Assembly (NCBI RefSeq): GCF_008831285.2
Contig: NC_045146.1
Coordinates: 24,507,703-24,571,702, forward strand
DNA from: Nymphaea colorata
Taxonomy: Eukaryota > Streptophyta > Magnoliopsida > Nymphaeales > Nymphaeaceae
Reading direction: 5' to 3'
Length of the DNA stretch: 64,000 bases
Shown: positions 60,163-64,000 of the stretch, piece by piece
How the letters are laid out: each line of letters starts with the position of its first letter
How positions within the stretch are numbered: position 1 is the first letter of the stretch
The notes under the pieces: model-generated
What the model was told of the DNA's origin: nothing
The model's input: only the letters and a program-made list of their open reading frames with translations
The model's database searches: none
Made by a program: the position numbers and the translations under genes

Positions 60163-63047
60163 TGTAAAACCCACGACGTTAATCCTTCCGTTTTCTTTTG
60201 AAACTGCCCATTTTCATTATAAAAGGAATAATATGGAAAGAAGACGAATGATTTTCTAACTGAAAAGAATTAAAGGGATGAGAAAGGAAATCAAGAGGCA
60301 GTTTCCTTTCTTGTGAGAAACTGAAAAGAAAAAAACGGATGACAATTAAGAAGGCCTGTAGAGGGTTATTTAACCCCATGTTTCAGAAAATGATCATTTC
60401 TTTTACTGCATTCACAGAGGAAAAAGCTCAACGGCAAAGACTTTGAGAGAAAGAGGGAGAAGGTGAGGAAGAGATCCTCATTTGTGCTGCTGGAAAGGAA
60501 CGAGAAGCAAAAAGAGGTTGCTGCTGGAAATCAATCTCGATTAGAAGGTATGGGGATTTTCAGCCATGATTGAAGCATGAAGCCATGTATTTTGATCTCT
60601 TATGGATACCTATATACTTAGAAGATGAATCCATGTAGAGAAATTTCAGTCATAAACGTGAAGCCTCTGTATTTTGGTTTTCTGTACGTATGCTACTTAT
60701 GTTCATCCGTGAGAACCCTAAAACTGAGTATGAATTTCTATGTTATGGGCTTCGTTCAAGGATTTGACCAAACCGCATGAAAGTTATGACCGGAGGCATG
60801 TTAGTCTTTGTTAGGTTTTGGAACCTCTCGGATGTTCATGTGATGTTGTTTCTCTTTTCTGATTTTTTTTTAAAGAGAGCATGTTAGATATGAAGGTGAA
60901 GCATGTCGTTCTATGTTGCTACGTTGTTTCTTCTTGTAGTTATTTCATTCATGAGAAATCAAGACTAGAGTAACATAGCAGATATCTCTGAGATGAAGGA
61001 GACGTTAGAGAAATCAAACCAACTTCAATAAAATTATATACAGAACCCTCACGGAGGGTTTGACCATGGAATTTGATATATAGAATGTCAGTGGGAAGAC
61101 TCTATTGTCCAGAACGACGTCGACAGAGGGCAACGCCTGCTCTGCTCGACATACAGTAAAGGAAAAACCAACATACAGAAAGGAGGAAAGGAAGGAAACA
61201 CAATGAGTTTGCCAACGAATAGAGGCAATCGCCCAACCAATTGGAAAACCAGCCATTGTTCCTCACGCTGGTTGAGTAAAGGTGAAACGCAGCGTCCTCC
61301 TCCTACCGTTTCTCTTCGTTGATGGTTCATCCCCGTCGCAGCGAAGGTGGAGACTAAGAGCCATTGAAGCATCGGCTCTTGGGTAGACTGCCTTCCCCAC
61401 GCTGGTGCAAAATGAGGGCAGAGGAAGCGGCGATTTTTAGGAGGGAAATGTCGGACGGTCGGTGGGCGGCGCCATAGGACCCGAGCGTTGGAGCTCGCGA
61501 GAGGAAGGCGCTCCTCTCTCTCTGGTTTGTTCCCCCCCTTTGAACAAGGAGGAAGATCCACCGCCGGGCGAGGAAGGTGCTGTTGTGAAGAGAGAAAGCC
61601 AACGAGAAAAAGAAGAGGAGCTCCCTTACGAAGAGAGAGAAAACGCGGGTGAGAAATGAAGAAAACGAGTGGGTTTCGTTTTTATAACAAGACTCAAAAA
61701 TTACAAAGCGGGTCCACCTCTTAAGCAGAATTCACGAAAAGGCTGTTAAAATTTTTAATCATTCATGCCGCAACGTTTTTGCTAAAAACATCTTCAAAAA
61801 AAGGGGTCCGCAAAAGTTATTTTCTATAAGAACCAAAGAACTCTTTCGAAATTGTGAATCAGTACCCTTTGAATTCTTAAAATTGTCAAAAGAGGGTTTT
61901 TATAAATTGGTTTGCAATTTCGATGGAAAAACCGTAATTTTATGTATTATTGCTCTGTGGTACCTTTTGTATTATTTAAATTTCAGGAATAGGGGTATTG
62001 AACCCCCTTGTTTTGAAATGGTGATTGTTGTGTTTAGTCTGGATGTGATATGCTCTATATTAGTGCACGTATTATCGATTTTGTTTTGGTGCCATTAAAT
62101 TAAGATTTAAAATGGTTGAATTATTCTGTTTGGGAAACCGAGCCTGAGGGCGGTTTCTGAGAGGGGTATTAGACAAGGTCTAGTAAGGAGAAACCCTCAC
62201 TTTTGAAATTCGAAGGCGAAACGTGGGCTTTGTGCGATGGTTTATGCGAGTGCGAGCTTTCTGTTTTACCCAGTGTTTGGTTTCGTCCCGGGAGGTAGTG
62301 GTCACACTCCTCTGGCTGTACTGGAGGGCCCACAGGGTATTGGGCGGCACAAGGGCTCGGGATTCTGTTCTGTTTCTGTTTGGGAGCGAGACTCCTGGTC
62401 TCTCCACCCGGGTTCCTAGAGAGACCATGCTGCTGCAGCGGCGATCTGGGATATCTCAGGAGGCTTCACTTCAGGTGCCCTCGATCCGTTGGATCGCCTG
62501 GTGAAGAGATGTTCTGTTCTGCCCGTGAGTGCCCACGGGGATTTCTGTTGCTCGGCACGATGACCATGACATTGTCAGAGAACCACGGTTGGAAGCCTAC
62601 GAAAATTTGGAGGTTGTGCACACCTCATTCTGTCTTTGGTGATATGATATGTGTTAAGTTTTAGAAAACTTATGGATTGTAGTTTATAAGGCCTTTTTGG
62701 AATCGTTATACGAAATTAAACATTATTTTGGGCCATGTTTCATTCATGGCTGGATTTTCTCATACTCAGAGGAATTCTGACCTTTCTTTCTATCTCTACA
62801 GGTAGTCCTTGATAGATTTTGGCTTTGGAGTGACGACCTTGGTCTTGTGATGGACGGGCATTGGCATTCTGGACACTGCGTCGGTTTTGGGGACTTGTGT
62901 TTATTTTGGTTGTTTGGGTCCATTTGTTTTATTTTAATACGGTGCATTTGTTTATGTTTTGGTCATGACTCAGTGTTGCTTCCGCTATGATTTATGTTAA
63001 TAATAAAAAAAAAAAAAAAAATTGTTGTCAAAAATTGGGTCGTGACA
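60163..63047 (+). repeat. Right LTR, 2,885 bp
   Basis: Same sequence as the left LTR apart from one A fewer in the A8 run near 52684 (A7 here) and one A more in the terminal A run (17 versus 16). No base substitution was noticed in the stretches I compared, and the translated frames of the two copies are identical. Confidence 0.95.
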
Positions 63048-63052
63048 GTATT
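63048..63052 (+). repeat. 5-bp target-site duplication, right copy
   Basis: GTATT directly after the right LTR, equal to 52529-52533. Confidence 0.92.
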
Positions 63053-64000
63053 TCTGGTTGGTAGTCTCTCTTTCAAGAGGACTCGTGACTTTGTTAAGTT
63101 TCTTTGCCTCGCAATTGAGTTATCGACCCCAAAACTATACATACTAGGAGAATCAGTACTGTGTTCCTTCTGTAACAATACAGGCTTCATAGCGTTTAGG
63201 TATGGTACTGCTTCTCCCATTTGTTTACATAGCAGGACTCCGGTACTCGTTCCCACTGTAATAGTGCAGTCTACTTATACTGGTTCAGTCACTTGTTTAT
63301 GTATTTCTAAGGAACCCTGCTTTTCTCCATGCATTTGGGACTGAAAGAACCAGAAGCAGCTACCAAATGGCTTACGTCCATGGCAACCTACACGGGTTGC
63401 TATCAGTTTCTGAGCTCACGCGGTCTCCGTTCTTCCTGTGAAGAATCGGTGTTGTATTGCTGCCGGACCTGCTTCGGCCTGTTTTTCAGGCGTGCACACT
63501 CAATATCCAGGCGGTCATCTTTCTTCACAGATCTACTACTTGCGTCTGTTTTGTTTAAGCATCGTTGTTACATGTGGAGGCACAAGCTCATTTCTTGCAG
63601 ATCTGAATAATCGGTCGAACCATATTCTTACATTGAATCTGCCGATCAGATTAGATGGTGCAATTAATCATTAACGGGCAATGTGAAACGGATGATAACC
63701 ATTCGTATCCTTGTCAATATATCATCATAAATATACTGGCAAAGGTTATCATGACATACGTGTGTTCCCTATTCTGAGATGTGGAAAAGCACCTGGTGAC
63801 CTAGGTGTCCTGACCGCAACTTGCTGCTAACTATTCTCCATCATAAATACACTCGTGTAAAGCACCTGGCGAGCTTATCAATCTTTGATGCTAACTATTC
63901 TCAAGGCATGATGTACAGCTTATGGAAAAGTTCACCACTGCTGCTCACACTTAGGTGGCTATTCATCGTCAAAGTGGGTGATGCAGATTTTTCATCTCAG
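63053..64000. other. Right host flank of the retrotransposon, no gene recognised
   Basis: Continues the host sequence interrupted at 52533. The open frames (up to 116 codons, starting in the LTR) show no family resemblance. A degenerate repeat is visible at about 63785-63905 (GCACCTGG ... GCTAACTATTCTC twice). Confidence 0.5.
63785..63905. repeat. Degenerate direct repeat, about 65-73-bp period
   Basis: AAGCACCTGG occurs near 63788 and 63861, and GCTAACTATTCTC near 63826 and 63890. The spacing differs between the two motifs, so the copies carry indels. Confidence 0.5.

Larger units (their letters stand above)
52534..63047 (+). mobile_element. Full-length Ty3/Gypsy LTR retrotransposon, Tekay/Del-like chromovirus
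   Basis: 10,514-bp element on the plus strand: LTR (52534-55418), primer-binding site complementary to initiator tRNA-Met, gag-protease-reverse transcriptase-RNase H-integrase in one frame, a C-terminal chromodomain-like tail, a polypurine tract and the second LTR (60163-63047). Domain order PR-RT-RH-IN with a chromodomain marks the chromovirus branch of Ty3/Gypsy; the large LTRs and the tail sequence type suggest the Tekay/Del clade, though that is by resemblance only. The LTRs differ, as far as I could compare by eye, by two single-base homopolymer indels. One in-frame TGA at 59054 breaks the polyprotein. Confidence 0.95.

Noticed and set aside
1-64000. CRISPR arrays, bacterial operons, rRNA or tRNA genes
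   Set aside because: No regularly spaced repeats with unique spacers, no operon-like packing, and no cloverleaf with A and B box signatures was noticed; the repeated sequences are microsatellites, tandem duplications and LTRs.

Overview
This is nuclear DNA of a flowering plant. The evidence is intron-bearing genes of typical plant families (R2R3-MYB, CLAVATA1-type receptor kinase, ERD7/senescence-domain protein, plant kinesin-6, RING1-type E3 ligase), GT-AG introns, GC-richer exons in AT-rich surroundings, many (GA)n and (TA)n microsatellites, and a chromodomain-type Ty3/Gypsy retrotransposon. I cannot place the species or even monocot versus dicot from this window.

Layout: 1-4800 intergenic with no gene seen; 4914-6082 (+) subgroup-4 R2R3-MYB repressor, two exons; 6083-12283 intergenic, containing a short hAT-type non-autonomous element with 8-bp target duplication (9340-9533); 12284-15522 (-) a proteasome alpha-7 (PAD1) gene copy with three recognisable exons but two frame-breaking lesions; 17658-21750 (-) a CLAVATA1-like LRR receptor kinase, two exons; 21751-26460 intergenic; 26461-29796 (+) an ERD7-like senescence-domain protein, four exons, with an unusual internally repeated N-terminus; 30309-41698 (+) a kinesin-6 gene that I could assemble from 22 phase-consistent exons, one of them followed by an apparent GC-AG intron; 41699-48772 intergenic with hAT-like fragments; 48773-49840 (+) an intronless RING-H2 E3 ligase; 49841-52533 intergenic; 52534-63047 a 10.5-kb Tekay/Del-like LTR retrotransposon with two near-identical 2,885-bp LTRs, 5-bp target duplication, primer-binding site, polypurine tract and a gag-pol frame broken by a single in-frame TGA; 63053-64000 the host sequence that the element interrupted.

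The host genes are unrelated single-copy housekeeping or regulatory genes, not a cluster or pathway: lignin/phenylpropanoid repression (MYB), stem-cell signalling (CLV1), stress/senescence and lipid binding (ERD7), mitotic motor (KIN-6), and ubiquitin ligation. I did not find evidence for a novel multi-gene system. The most notable items are the very young retrotransposon with one nonsense codon, the broken proteasome gene that keeps its introns, the GC-AG intron of the kinesin whose donor neighbourhood lies at the edge of a local tandem duplication, the repeat-bearing ERD7 N-terminus, and the intact small hAT element. All exon boundaries come from reading splice signals, phase and family similarity by eye.
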